DNA of 64,000 nt from Candidatus Methanobinarius endosymbioticus (lineage in GTDB: Archaea > Methanobacteriota > Methanobacteria > Methanobacteriales > Methanobacteriaceae). Made by a program: the position numbers and the translations under genes. The DNA is taken from positions 17,423 through 81,422 of the forward strand of contig NIZT01000005.1 in assembly GCA_003315655.1 (NCBI GenBank). Reading direction: 5' to 3'. Below, one piece after another: positions 1-9,453 of this stretch. The notes beneath the pieces are model-generated. The model was not told where the DNA came from. It saw only the letters and a program-made list of their open reading frames with translations, and ran no database searches. Each line of letters starts with the position of its first letter. Within the stretch, counting starts at the first letter, position 1.

Positions 1-462
1 GGGACTTATCCATATGTCACTAGTAAAGATACAACTGCTAGTACTTTTGCAGCTGACGTTGGTGTAGGACCAACTAAAATTGATGATGTAATTATTGTAT
101 TTAAATCTTATATAACTAGGGTAGGCGAAGGTCCTTTCCCTTCTGAAATGCCTCAAGAACAAGCTGAAGATATGGGTATTGAAGAATATGGAACTGTTAC
201 TGGAAGAAGACGAAGAATAGGTTCATTTGATATGGACTTAGCTAAAGAAGCTTGTATGATAAATGGTGCTACTCAAATAGCTCTTACTTGTGTTGATCGT
301 CTTTACCCAAGTTGTGAAAGAACTCAGGATTATTCTGCACTTTTTGGAGAAACAAAAGACTTTATTAATGAAATTGAAGAAGAAACAGGTATTCCAGTTA
401 CAATAATATCTACTGGTCCTGATTTGAAAGCTACTATTGATCTTAGAAAAGAATTATTATAA
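1..462 (+). CDS. purA: Adenylosuccinate synthetase, C-terminal part (cut by window edge)
   Basis: The reading frame is open from base 1 and ends at 462, so only the last ~153 codons are present. Adenylosuccinate synthetase joins IMP and aspartate using GTP, the first committed step from IMP to AMP. The fragment carries the family signature VGEGPFPSE followed by [17 protein letters not shown], which corresponds to the Thr/Arg IMP-binding segment near the C-terminus of PurA, and then the conserved [14 protein letters not shown] stretch. An internal ATG at 148 is not the start, because conserved PurA sequence continues upstream of it. No frameshift is seen in this part. Confidence 0.93.
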   Translation, partial: GTYPYVTSKDTTASTFAADVGVGPTKIDDVIIVFKSYITRVGEGPFPSEMPQEQAEDMGIEEYGTVTGRRRRIGSFDMDLAKEACMINGATQIALTCVDRLYPSCERTQDYSALFGETKDFINEIEEETGIPVTIISTGPDLKATIDLRKELL

Positions 463-530
463 TAATTATTATAATAATTATATTGTATCTTTATAGATCA
501 ATTACTTTTCTTTTTTTTATTTCTATTATA

Positions 531-2214
531 AAAGAACTATTTCCAATTCTTAAATGGGGAAAAACTTATAATAAAAAATTTTTAAGATTAGATGTTATAG
601 CTGGAATTACACTTGGACAATTATTATTCCAGAAACTATTGCTTATTCTTCATTAGCAGGTTCACTCCTCAAGCAGGTTTATATGCTGCATTTGCTTTTC
701 TTTTAGTTTATTTTATATTTGGAACTTCTAATCAACTTTCAGTAGGTCCAACTTCAGCTTTATCTATTTTGGTAGGTTCTACAATTGGTACACTTACACT
801 AGTTAATCCTTCAAATTTTTGGGCAACTGCTTCTTTTGTTGGTTTATTGGTAGGTTTATTTTCTATAGCTGCCTGGTTACTCCATATGGAATTCATTTCT
901 AGATTAATCTCTAAAACAGTATCGACTGGATTTTCTACAGGGGCAACAGTTTATATAGCTGTAACACAATTACCTAAATTAATAGGAATTCAAGAAACAA
1001 ATAGTGGGGTTTTTACAAGATTATTATTTATTGGATCTCATATTAATGAGATAAATCTAATTACTTTAGCAATTGGTATAATAGCTATTATTTATCTTTT
1101 TTTAAGTGAAAAATATATTTCAAAAATTCCTAATGCATTGATTATAGTGGCTATACCTATATTATTGTTTTTATTTGCTGATTTAAATTGGTTAAGTGTT
1201 AATTTAACAGGCATAATTCCTGTTGGACTTCCAACATTTGAAATTCCTAAAATTCCAATGATAGATTTAGGATTAATTATAAATTTAGCTACTTTTTGTT
1301 TTATATTAAGTTATGTTGAAGGAATGGGTGCAACGAAAATGTTATCAATAAAAAATGAAGATGATTCTGTAGACAATAATAAAGAATTACTTGCATTAGG
1401 TTTAGCTAATGTTTCATCTGGTTTAGCTCAAGGATTTCCAGTTGGTGGTAGTCTTTCACGTTCTGCAATAAATGAAGAATCTGGTTCAAAATCTCCTTTT
1501 TCAAGTTTAATTTCTGCATTAATTGTAATTTTAGTAATATTATTTTTAGCTGACTTTTTTAGCAATCTTCCTGAAACTATATTGGCAGCTATTATTATTG
1601 TAGCTGTAACAAGATTTTTTAATTTAAATAAATTAAAAAGATATTATAAGATAAGTAAAAAAGAGTTTGTATATGCAATGGCTACTTTTTTAGGAGTAAT
1701 ATTCTTTGGAATTTTAGAAGGAATTATTATTGGAATCACGATATCTGTTTTAGGAATAGTTTACAGTGTTTATAATCCAAAAATTGTGGAATTGGGGCGT
1801 GTTAAAGGCACAAAACTATATAAAAATGTTGAATCGCATGAATCGGAGGAAAATTCTCCTGATATATTAATTCTTAGAATTGAAAGTGCACAAGTTTTTA
1901 TTAATTCAGAAAATATTAATAGAGAAATATTAAAGAGAATAAAATCTAAAAAAGGTGTTTCAGTACTTGTATTAAATATGGGAGATACAGATTATTTAGA
2001 TATACCTGGAGCTGAAAATCTTGAAATTTTACAGAACACTCTTGAAAAAAAGGCATTGAACTTAGATTAGCTCATTTAAATTCTCAAGTTAAAAAAATTT
2101 TTGTGGAAAATGGGATTGAATAAAAAATTAAACATGTATAAAGGAATATATCCAACAATCGATGATATTGTAAATAATTTGGAAAAAAAGTATTATTCTG
2201 AAGATGATATTTAA
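531..2214 (+). pseudogene. SulP-family anion (sulfate-type) permease, frameshifted
   Basis: The largest open piece (613-2070) is a SulP transporter with ~10 hydrophobic helices, the TPQAGLYAAF segment and a C-terminal STAS-like domain (about residues 400-485). Upstream, frame 3 (bases ~531-615) encodes the N-terminal FLRLDVIAGITLG motif. A different frame then gives IIIPETIAYSSLAG, and the main frame starts only after that, so single-base gaps lie near 621 and 660. Near 2050 an A-run breaks the STAS domain, and KGIELRLAHLNSQVKKIFVENG continues in another frame. A further shift near 2120 leads to a plausible tail ending at 2214. No convincing ATG start is visible. At least three shifts suggest a decayed gene, though homopolymer sequencing error cannot be excluded. 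Confidence 0.8.
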
Positions 2215-2303
2215 GATAATATAATATAAAAAAAATTTATAAAAATAATTTACTAATAATAATAATTTATAGAAAAGGTAATTAATTAATAATTGGATAT
2301 TAT

Positions 2304-3101
2304 TTAATCGAACGTATAAGTTTGTTTTAGAGTACCATATTCTCCATTTTTAATTGAATTTTCTATAAAATCTAGAGATTTTTCAATAGAAATATTTAAA
2401 TCACTTTTTTTTATCATATAGCCTGTTAAAGCTGCTGAAAATGAACAACCGCTACCATGAACATTTTTTGTTTCAAAAAGAGTTTTTTTAATAGTTTTTA
2501 TTTGGTTTGTTTTTTTGTTAAAAATGGTATTTATGCCATTGAGATGACCTCCTGTGATTATTACATTGGAAATTTTTCCAATTTGGCATGCAGCTTCCAT
2601 GGCATCTTCTTCATTATTAATTTCTATATTAGAAAGAATTTCTGCTTCAGATATATTAGGAGTAACTATTAAACATTGTGGTAATAGATATTTTTTAAGA
2701 GCCTTTGAAATTTCTTCTTTTACCTGTTCTATTTCATTTTTTTCTTCTAATAGTGATCCTCCTGCACTTGCAACCATGACAGGATCTATAACTATATTAA
2801 TATCATATTCTTTAACTTTTTTAGCTACAGCTTTAATTATTTCTTTAGAATATAACATTCCAGTTTTTCCATAATTAATATATTCACTATATGCATCAAA
2901 AATCGAATCTATTTGTTCTTTAATATAATTTATATCTATTGGCATAAGAGAAAAAACTTTATTAGGATTTTGTGTTGTTAAAGCAGTTATAGCAGAGGTT
3001 CCATGAATTCCTAATGCAGCAAATATTTTCATATCAGCTATTATTCCGGCTCCTCCTGAAGGATCAAATCCTGCAATTGATATTCCCATCATATTAATCA
3101 A
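2304..3101 (-). CDS. thiD: Hydroxymethylpyrimidine / phosphomethylpyrimidine kinase
   Basis: 265-residue ribokinase-fold kinase that phosphorylates HMP and HMP-phosphate for thiamine synthesis. It opens with the ThiD motif SIAGFDPSGGAGI (residues ~8-20) and carries IDPVMVASAGG in mid protein. It ends with the anion-hole motif GSGCSFSAALTGY beginning near residue 216. Many methanogen ThiD proteins carry a fused ThiN domain; this one stops shortly after the kinase fold, so it is the stand-alone form. Met1, Met4 and Met5 are all possible starts, and Met5 (MGISIAGFD) matches the usual N-terminus best. It lies 107 bp downstream of cofC on the same strand and may share its transcript. Confidence 0.93.
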   Translation of the reverse strand: MINMMGISIAGFDPSGGAGIIADMKIFAALGIHGTSAITALTTQNPNKVFSLMPIDINYIKEQIDSIFDAYSEYINYGKTGMLYSKEIIKAVAKKVKEYDINIVIDPVMVASAGGSLLEEKNEIEQVKEEISKALKKYLLPQCLIVTPNISEAEILSNIEINNEEDAMEAACQIGKISNVIITGGHLNGINTIFNKKTNQIKTIKKTLFETKNVHGSGCSFSAALTGYMIKKSDLNISIEKSLDFIENSIKNGEYGTLKQTYTFD

Positions 3102-3208
3102 TTATTTTTATTAAGTAATATATTTCTTATTAGAATATTTTTTAATTATAATTTATTTTTTTTTTCTTCAATTGATTCTTTAATTTTTTATTAATAGGTT
3201 CTTATTAA

Positions 3209-3883
3209 TTAATTTAATTTTTTAACTTTCAATCGTTCTGCACCATGAACAGATTCAACTTCTATTTTTAAACTTTTTAAATAGGATTGTGTTTCAGATC
3301 CAGAACCATGAATCATTATTTCACCAAGATCTTCAGTAGTATTTACATCTAAAGACATATAGAATGAATCATAAATAATTGGGTCGAAACCATTATTATT
3401 TGCTTCTTTGACATGATTTTTGAAACTAAAATTTCCAAATTTCATATCTATAGCTAATGGTTTAATAATAAGTCCATTTGTCCCCCCTCCTTTTGAAGGA
3501 GCGATAATAAAATCAAGCACTTTTGCTGATTCTATCAATGCATCTATGTTCGCTTTAGATATAAGTGGAATATCTGAAGGAACTATAAATACTTTTTCGG
3601 TTTCATGTCTACACCAATCCATAGCTTGCTCAATAGCTGTATTTAAATTTAACACTTCATTTTCTACTAAAGTTAATACTTCAAGTTGATTTGCATATTC
3701 TAAGACTTCTTTATCTGCACTTATTATTACTACCTCATCAACAATAGGTTTTAAAGTTTTAGTAACATCTTTAAGCATTGCTGTAAGAAGATTTTCTCTT
3801 TCTTTTAATTCTAAAAAAGGAGATAATCGTGTTTTAGCATTTGAAAATTTGGATACTGGTATAATTGCGTATATTTTATCCAT
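3209..3883 (-). CDS. cofC: 2-phospho-L-lactate guanylyltransferase
   Basis: 224-residue nucleotidyltransferase of coenzyme F420 synthesis; it activates 2-phospholactate (or PEP) with GTP to give the substrate of CofD. The N-terminus IYAIIPVSKFSNAKTRLSP is the typical CofC glycosyltransferase-A-like nucleotide-binding start. IVPSDIPLISKANID, the metal/nucleotide loop, and APSKGGGTNGLIIKP follow. It starts 39 bp downstream of the proS stop on the same strand, so a proS-cofC transcript is likely. The length is normal for the family and no defect is visible. Confidence 0.93.
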   Translation of the reverse strand: MDKIYAIIPVSKFSNAKTRLSPFLELKERENLLTAMLKDVTKTLKPIVDEVVIISADKEVLEYANQLEVLTLVENEVLNLNTAIEQAMDWCRHETEKVFIVPSDIPLISKANIDALIESAKVLDFIIAPSKGGGTNGLIIKPLAIDMKFGNFSFKNHVKEANNNGFDPIIYDSFYMSLDVNTTEDLGEIMIHGSGSETQSYLKSLKIEVESVHGAERLKVKKLN

Positions 3884-3922
3884 TTAAATCTACTCTTTTG
3901 TTTTGACCTTTTTAACGTTATT

Positions 3923-5389
3923 TTAGTATGTTTTAGCCATTAAAGCAGTATATTTTCCTTCTTTTTCGCAATGAATACATTTTTTATTTTTAGAATCATT
4001 TTCATCATCTTTGTTAGAACTATCTTTAGATTTATTTCCAGAATCTTCAATTAATATATTGCTAGATTGTGTTCCAAGAATATCTATATCGGTTATTTCT
4101 TCAATAGATTTTCCACATTCTTCATCTCCACACCAACTGATTGAAACTATCTTTTCATCAGCTATTAAATTTTTAATATTATCAAGATTATCAGTAGCTA
4201 CAATGGAATCTTCTAGTTTTTCCCAAACTTTTGACTTCATATTTTGAGTTATATCTTCAAATAAATTTTTTATTGTATTAATATAGTCTGAACTTAGGTC
4301 CATTTTTATTTTTTCCGATGTGTCTCTTCTAACAATTATTGCTTTATTATTTTCAAGATCTCTTGGACCAATTTCTATTCTTAATGGAGCTCCATTTAAT
4401 TCCCATTCATAAAACTTTTTCCCTGGGCGAATATCTCTATTATCTATGTTTACTCGAATATTATTAGATTCTAAAGAGGTTTTTATTTCTACACATTTAG
4501 CTAATACTTCTTCCCCTCCTTTTTTGAAAATAATGGGGATAATTGTCACTTGATTTGGAGCTATTTCTGGTGGAAGACTTAATCCTTTTTCATCGCCATG
4601 AATACCTATTACTGAAGCTATTACTCTATCCGAAAGTCCATAACTAGTTTGATAAACATATTCATATGTGCTTTCAGCTGTTTCATAAGCAATATCAAAA
4701 GTTTTTGCAAATGTTTGACCAAGATTGTGAACAGTGCCAATTTGAAGTGTTTTTCCATCAGACATCAATGTATCAAATGCCATAGTATAATCAGCTCCAG
4801 GAAATTTATCCCAAACAGGTCTTTTACTTATTGTATATGGAATAGCTAAAATATCAAAGAATTTTTTATAAATTTTAATGGCTTCTTTTATTTGTTCATC
4901 TGATTCTTTCTTAGTAGCATGAACAGTGTGTGCTTCTTTAAAAGTTGTAATTTCTCTAACTCTTATAAGTGGCCTTGTATGTTTTGTTTCATATCTAAAT
5001 GTATTTACTACTTGATAAAATCTCATTGGAAGATCTATATGTGATCTTACCCATAATGAAAACATAGGATACATCCCAGTTTCACTAGTTGGGCGAAGAG
5101 CTAATTTTTTATTTAATTTTTTCTGTCCTCCATGAGTTACCCAATAAACCTCATCTTCAAATCCTTTAACATGTATTCCTTCTTTAGCTAATTCATCTTC
5201 AGGTACAAGTAGAGGAAATAATACTTCGTCATGATCTTTATCTAAGATTTTTTTAAGTGAATCAATAATATGTTTTCTTAATTTAAATCCATTAGGTAGC
5301 CATACACTCATTCCTTTAATTGGGTATCGTGAATCAATTATTTCTGCTTCTTCTAAAATATTGTGAAACCATTGGCTGAAATTTTCCAT
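3923..5389 (-). CDS. proS: Prolyl-tRNA synthetase (archaeal/eukaryotic type)
   Basis: 488-residue class II synthetase that charges tRNA-Pro in the cytosol. The core shows [18 protein letters not shown] and the [16 protein letters not shown] motif 2 region, with the class II motif 3 in the [17 protein letters not shown] region. The anticodon-binding domain follows. The C-terminal zinc domain has Cys pairs (CGDEEC and CIHC) separated by an Asn/Asp/Lys/Ser-rich linker, and ends in Tyr, as usual for the archaeal type. The ATG at 5389 is preceded by GGTGAT with a 3-base gap, the same arrangement as several other genes here. Confidence 0.96.
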   Translation of the reverse strand: MENFSQWFHNILEEAEIIDSRYPIKGMSVWLPNGFKLRKHIIDSLKKILDKDHDEVLFPLLVPEDELAKEGIHVKGFEDEVYWVTHGGQKKLNKKLALRPTSETGMYPMFSLWVRSHIDLPMRFYQVVNTFRYETKHTRPLIRVREITTFKEAHTVHATKKESDEQIKEAIKIYKKFFDILAIPYTISKRPVWDKFPGADYTMAFDTLMSDGKTLQIGTVHNLGQTFAKTFDIAYETAESTYEYVYQTSYGLSDRVIASVIGIHGDEKGLSLPPEIAPNQVTIIPIIFKKGGEEVLAKCVEIKTSLESNNIRVNIDNRDIRPGKKFYEWELNGAPLRIEIGPRDLENNKAIIVRRDTSEKIKMDLSSDYINTIKNLFEDITQNMKSKVWEKLEDSIVATDNLDNIKNLIADEKIVSISWCGDEECGKSIEEITDIDILGTQSSNILIEDSGNKSKDSSNKDDENDSKNKKCIHCEKEGKYTALMAKTY

Positions 5390-5863
5390 TTAATCACCGA
5401 ATTATATAAGAATAATTTTATTATATTTAATTTATAGTATATTATATTAAATTATTTATATTATAATTTATATTATATTTATTTAATTGATTTAGATATA
5501 TCTAAACTCATTTTTAATTAATTAACTTTAGTATTTTAACATATAATCTTATCATTAATATAATTTCTTTAATATATTTTTTTACTTAATACATAATAAT
5601 ACTTAATATATTGCTTAATATTTTATTATTTAACTTGTTTTTTGATTATTCAATTTTTGATTTTTTAATAAAATATTTTTTATAAAAGAATGTCCATAAA
5701 AGATTTTGATAAAGAATTTTTTTAAATATTTCTTATTAATATATTTAAAAATAATTACATATTTTTAAAATTTTCAATTTATACGTAGATTTTTAATGAA
5801 AAATACAAAACTTATTTTATTAGTGGAGATAAATATATAAAATTAGTATTATAGGAGAAAATT
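5390..5863. other. Divergent AT-rich spacer between proS and egsA
   Basis: Gene-free, strongly AT-rich region holding the promoters of the divergent proS (minus) and egsA (plus). The only distinctive element is a perfect 16-bp palindrome at 5491-5506, listed separately. Possible TATA-like stretches are too numerous in this composition to choose one with confidence. Confidence 0.5.
5491..5506. promoter_or_regulatory. Perfect 16-bp palindrome, candidate operator
   Basis: The sequence TTTAGATATATCTAAA is an exact inverted repeat about 102 bp upstream of the proS start. A 15/16 match occurs at 8340-8355, directly upstream of the TATA box of a structured RNA gene. Two near-identical dyads in one window suggest a binding site for a dimeric regulator. 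Which gene it controls here, and by what protein, is unknown. Confidence 0.4.
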
Positions 5864-6907
5864 ATGGGTTCTAAAAAAATTCAAATGCCTCGTGAAGTTC
5901 ATATTGGGTCTGATGTTATAAACGATACAGGAAGTATTTGTAAAGATTTACGTTTTAGTGGTAATGTATTAGTAGTTACTGGTCCTAACACTCTTAAAAT
6001 TGGTGCTAACAAAGCTATTGAAAGTCTTGAAAATGAAGATTTTTCTGTTGAAGTTTCTAAAATAACTACAGCTACCTCTGAAACAGTAGAAAAATTAGAA
6101 GAAAAATTAAATGATACTTCTCTTATTGTTGGTGTAGGAGGTGGGAAAGTTATTGATGTTACTAAAATGGCAGCTTCTAATGCAGGAATATATTTTGTTT
6201 CTGTTCCAACAGCAGCTTCTCATGATGGTATTGCATCTCCTTTAGCTTCAATTAAAAACAATAATGGGTCTGTTTCTTTAAAAGCTCAAGCCCCTATTTG
6301 TGTTATAGGCGATACAAATATAATTCGTAATGCACCTTTTCGTCTTTTAGCTGCAGGATGTGCAGATATTATTTCTAATTATACTGCTATAAAAGACTGG
6401 CAATTAGCTAATAAACTTCAAAATGACTTTTATAGTGAATCAGCAGCTGCTCTTTCTCTTATGACTGCTAAATTGATAATAAAATCTTCAAAATCTATAA
6501 AAAAAGGTTTAGAAGAAAGTGCTAGACTCGTAGTTAAATCATTATTTAGTAGTGGGATGGCAATTAGTATTGCTGGCTCTAGCCGTCCTGCAAGTGGTTC
6601 AGAACACAAATTTAGTCATGCATTAGATAAAATAGCTAAAAAACCAGCCCTTCATGGTGAACAATGTGGAATTGGAACAATCATGATGATGAATCTTCAT
6701 GGTGGGGATTGGCAATTTATAAAAAATGCATTAAACGATATGAAAGCACCAACAAATGCATATGATTTGGGAATTGATCCTGATGATATCGTTGATGCTC
6801 TTACATCAGCACATACTATCCGTCCTGAAAGATATACTATATTAGGTGATAGAGGACTTTCAAGAAATACTGCTAAGAAATTAGCAATAAAAACAGGAGT
6901 GATTTAG
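5864..6907 (+). CDS. egsA: sn-Glycerol-1-phosphate dehydrogenase
   Basis: 347-residue NAD(P)-dependent enzyme that reduces dihydroxyacetone phosphate to sn-glycerol-1-phosphate, the stereospecific backbone of archaeal ether lipids. Visible features of the iron/zinc alcohol-dehydrogenase-like fold are [15 protein letters not shown] (nucleotide binding), [16 protein letters not shown], and the metal ligand regions around EHKFSHALD and LHGEQCGIG. The ATG is preceded by AGGAG with normal spacing. Its TAG stop is followed immediately by the ATG of the UPF0179 gene, so the two are translated from one transcript. Confidence 0.96.
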   Translation: MGSKKIQMPREVHIGSDVINDTGSICKDLRFSGNVLVVTGPNTLKIGANKAIESLENEDFSVEVSKITTATSETVEKLEEKLNDTSLIVGVGGGKVIDVTKMAASNAGIYFVSVPTAASHDGIASPLASIKNNNGSVSLKAQAPICVIGDTNIIRNAPFRLLAAGCADIISNYTAIKDWQLANKLQNDFYSESAAALSLMTAKLIIKSSKSIKKGLEESARLVVKSLFSSGMAISIAGSSRPASGSEHKFSHALDKIAKKPALHGEQCGIGTIMMMNLHGGDWQFIKNALNDMKAPTNAYDLGIDPDDIVDALTSAHTIRPERYTILGDRGLSRNTAKKLAIKTGVI

Positions 6908-7345
6908 ATGATAACTTTAATTGGAGAAGATTTAGCTGAGGTGGGATTATCTTTTATTTTTGATGGGCCTGCAAAAGTTTGTGAAAGTTGTAGGTTTAAG
7001 GCGTCCTGTGTAGATTCATTAGAAAAAGGTAGAAAATATATTATTAATAATGTTAAAGATATTACTCAAAAATGCCCTATTCATGATGGTGGAATCGTGA
7101 AAGCTGTTGAAATTGATTATGGTGATGTCAAAGGTTTAATTGATTCTAAAAAAGTATTTGAAGGGTCAAATATAACACTTAGTCTCCCGGATTGTGATCT
7201 TGATTGTATTTATCATCATTTATGTTTTCCAGAAGGATTGTTTGAAAATGATAAGTGTATTATAATTAAAAATTTAGGAAAAAATGAATCGGGTTGTTTA
7301 AAAGGTTTTCAACTGACTAAAGCATGTTTAAGAATTCATTTATAA
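6908..7345 (+). CDS. UPF0179 family protein
   Basis: 145-residue archaeal protein of unknown function that begins directly at the egsA stop. It is cysteine-rich, with CESCRFKASC near residues 26-35, CPIH in mid protein, a CDLDC motif followed by a further Cys, and CLKGF...ACLRIHL at the end. This pattern suggests metal or Fe-S binding. The Cys pattern and length match the UPF0179 family of methanogens; the family call is from recognition, the metal-binding role is inference. Coupling to egsA is positional evidence only. Confidence 0.8.
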   Translation: MITLIGEDLAEVGLSFIFDGPAKVCESCRFKASCVDSLEKGRKYIINNVKDITQKCPIHDGGIVKAVEIDYGDVKGLIDSKKVFEGSNITLSLPDCDLDCIYHHLCFPEGLFENDKCIIIKNLGKNESGCLKGFQLTKACLRIHL

Positions 7346-7433
7346 TTAATTTATTAAACTATAATTAATTTATTGAAATATAAAATTAATTATGTTGTTG
7401 TTATTATTATTATTATTTAATGGATGTTTGAAT

Positions 7434-8102
7434 ATGAATCTGAAGAAAATAGCTGGTTTTGCTGCTGCAGAAGAAATTAAAGATGGCCAAATAATTGGTT
7501 TAGGAACTGGTTCTACTACTCATTACTTTATAGAGAAAATAGGTAGTAGAATGAAAGAAGAAGAAATGAATTTAATGGGAGTTCCTACTTCATATCAATC
7601 ATTTCTTTTAGCAAAAGAATGGAAAATACATGTAACTACTCTTGAAGAACATGATGTAGATATAGCTGTAGATGGGGCTGATGAAATTGATCCTGATTTT
7701 AATCTAATCAAAGGAGGAGGAGCAGCTCATACATTGGAAAAAATAGTCGATTACTCTGCTAATGAATTGATTATTATAGCTGATAATTCTAAAATGGTTG
7801 ATCAACTTGGAAAATTTCCTGTTCCTTTAGAAATCATTTCAGAATCTACTAAACCTGTATTTTCAGCGCTTAAAGATATGGGTGCAGACCCACAGATAAG
7901 AATGGCAAAATATAAAGATGGGCCTGTAATAACTGATAGTGGAAATTTTGTTGTTGATGCAGCTTTTCACACAATTGAAAATCCTATTCAATTAGAAAAA
8001 GACTTAAATTCTATTCCTGGTGTTGTTGAAAATGGTATATTTTCACAAATGGTAGATAAAGTTATTTTGGGAACTAATGAAGGAGTTAAAGTTTTAAAAT
8101 AG
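7434..8102 (+). CDS. rpiA: Ribose-5-phosphate isomerase A
   Basis: 222-residue RpiA interconverting ribose-5-phosphate and ribulose-5-phosphate. Family motifs are [40 protein letters not shown] (catalytic Asp/Glu/Lys region) and the C-terminal [12 protein letters not shown]. An in-frame ATG at 7392 would add a Leu-rich 14-residue leader. I choose 7434 because RpiA proteins normally begin right before [12 protein letters not shown] and the leader resembles chance AT-rich translation. In methanogens it links to pentose supply for nucleotides. It stands alone, 88 bp after the UPF0179 gene. Confidence 0.93.
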   Translation: MNLKKIAGFAAAEEIKDGQIIGLGTGSTTHYFIEKIGSRMKEEEMNLMGVPTSYQSFLLAKEWKIHVTTLEEHDVDIAVDGADEIDPDFNLIKGGGAAHTLEKIVDYSANELIIIADNSKMVDQLGKFPVPLEIISESTKPVFSALKDMGADPQIRMAKYKDGPVITDSGNFVVDAAFHTIENPIQLEKDLNSIPGVVENGIFSQMVDKVILGTNEGVKVLK

Positions 8103-8339
8103 ATTTTATATTATTAATATTCTTAATATTCTTAATATTTTTAATATTTATATTCATCATTTTAATAATCTATATTATTATTAATATTTCATTTTAATAA
8201 AATTTTTTATAATAATTTTTTTATAATTTTTAATAATTTTTCAAAAAATAATAATTTATTATTTAATTATTAAAATATTTTTATAATCATGATTAATATT
8301 ATAATTAATATTATAATTTCACATTTTTTTTCAATATAA

Positions 8340-8355
8340 TTTAGATATACCTAAA
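8340..8355. promoter_or_regulatory. Palindrome abutting the TATA box of RNA gene copy 1
   Basis: TTTAGATATACCTAAA is a 16-bp inverted repeat with one mismatched position. It ends two bases before the TATA-like CTTATATAC at 8358-8366. In archaea this is where a regulator would hinder or help TBP/TFB binding. It differs by one base from the perfect palindrome at 5491-5506. Confidence 0.45.
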
Positions 8356-8357
8356 TA

Positions 8358-8366
8358 CTTATATAC
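8358..8366 (+). promoter_or_regulatory. TATA box of structured RNA copy 1
   Basis: CTTATATAC lies ~25 bases before the predicted RNA start near 8387. The flanking TAAATA(C/T)TTATATACTAG block is conserved upstream of RNA copy 2 on the other strand (around 57985-58005), which supports a real promoter rather than chance AT richness. Confidence 0.6.
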
Positions 8367-8386
8367 TAGTAAAACAATAATATGCA

Positions 8387-8530
8387 ATGGTGATATCAAA
8401 ACAAATGGATCATCGTATCACATAGTTTGTCCTCAAAATTGATATCTCATGAATAATCAATAATCTATCAACTCCTTTATTCCTATTATGACCTAAGGAA
8501 AAAAGTCAATTTGAGGACATCTCTTTTTTC
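8387..8530 (+). ncRNA. Structured stand-alone RNA, copy 1 of a two-copy family
   Basis: No conserved open frame. Helix 1 pairs 8390-8395 (GTGATA) with 8416-8421 (TATCAC). Helix 2 pairs 8428-8442 (begins TGTCCTC) with 8506-8519 (ends GAGGACA) with one bulged A. Inside it, 8480-8484 (TTCCT) can pair with 8496-8500 (AGGAA). A T6 run at 8524-8529 ends the unit. A homologous unit lies at 57820-57970 on the minus strand. There, helix 1 has a G-U in place of A-U, and helix 2 keeps pairing through a C-G to U-G change and an A-U to G-C change. It sits between rpiA and the 3' end of cbiF. I do not recognise it as tRNA, SRP, RNase P, C/D or H/ACA RNA. Confidence 0.7.
8524..8529 (+). terminator. U-run terminator of RNA copy 1
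   Basis: A T6 run follows helix 2 after five bases, as expected for an archaeal U-tract terminator. RNA copy 2 has a similar T-rich end. Confidence 0.5.
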
Positions 8531-8688
8531 GTTATTTATATTTAAAATTAAAATTTTTAAATAAAAATTAATTAATTTATAAGATTTTTAGTTAATTCAT
8601 AGATTTCAAAATTAATTTATTGGATTACTAAGTTATTTTAAAAACTATTTTTAATTATTTATCTATATTCATGTTTAAAATTGGGATC

Positions 8689-9445
8689 TTATAATTTCGA
8701 AGCTTTAAAATCTCCAGGATCTAAAACTTCTCCTACAACTATCATTGCTGTTTTAGTGATCTTAGCTGCTTTTACTTTTTCTGCAATATTGGCTAATGTT
8801 CCTTTTACAATGTACTGATCTTTCCAAGAAGCTTTTTTTACTACAGCTACAGGAGTATTATCATTATAACCTTCTTTACCATTGTAACCACTTTTAAGCT
8901 CTTTTACAACTTTATCAACCATTCCAACTCCTAAAAATATACATATTGTAGCTTGATGGGTAGTTAAAATGGCTAAACTTTCTTCTTTTGGTTTAGGTGT
9001 TCTTACTTCAGGTCTGGTTATAATTACAGTTTGTGAAATTTCAGGGAGTGTCAACTTAGTTTCAAGAGCAGCAGCTGTTGCAAAAACAGAACTAACTCCT
9101 GGAATTATTTCATAAGGTATATTTCGTTTTTTTAACTCTCTAATTTGTTCTCCAATAGCTCCATATATTGAAGGGTCTCCAGTATGGACTCTAGCTATTA
9201 TTTTTTCTTCATTAATTCTTTTTTCTAAAATGGATATTATTTCATTAAGATCAAGCGATGCACTATTGTAAACTTTAGCATCTTTTTTTCAATGGTTTTA
9301 AACTTCTGGATTAACTAGTGAACCAGCATATATAATAATGTCTGCTTTTTCAATAGCTTCATATCCTCCGATAGTTAATAGTTTAGGATTGTCTGGGCCT
9401 TGCACCTACAAAAATTACCTTTCCTTTAATTGTATCACAAAATGT
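8689..9445 (-). pseudogene. cbiF: Cobalt-precorrin-4 C11-methyltransferase, frameshifted
   Basis: CbiF/CobM methylates C-11 of the corrin ring with SAM. The intact 3' part (8689 to ~9265) encodes ARVHTGDPSIYGAIGEQI, IIPGVSSVFATAAALE and LTTHQATICIFLG, all classic CbiF signatures. The 5' part is in other frames: KVIFVGA at ~9420, then GPDNPKLLTIGGYEAIEKAD and IIYAGSLVNPEV (9300-9410), then DAKVYNSASLDL. At least two, probably three, single-base shifts separate them (near 9403, 9300 and 9285). It starts directly after the DUF166 gene. Methanogens need corrinoids, so a truly dead copy would imply cobamide uptake, a second copy, or sequencing error. Confidence 0.85.
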
Positions 9446-9453
9446 AAAAATAA

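Noticed and set aside
7392..7433. Upstream start of rpiA giving a Leu-rich leader
   Set aside because: RpiA is cytosolic and homologues start at MNLKKIAGF. The leader is TTA/TTG repeats of the AT-rich spacer.
8387..8440. Short peptide after GGTGAT in RNA copy 1 (IKTNGSSYHIVCPQN)
   Set aside because: In copy 2 the same position meets TGA after a few codons, so the peptide is not conserved.
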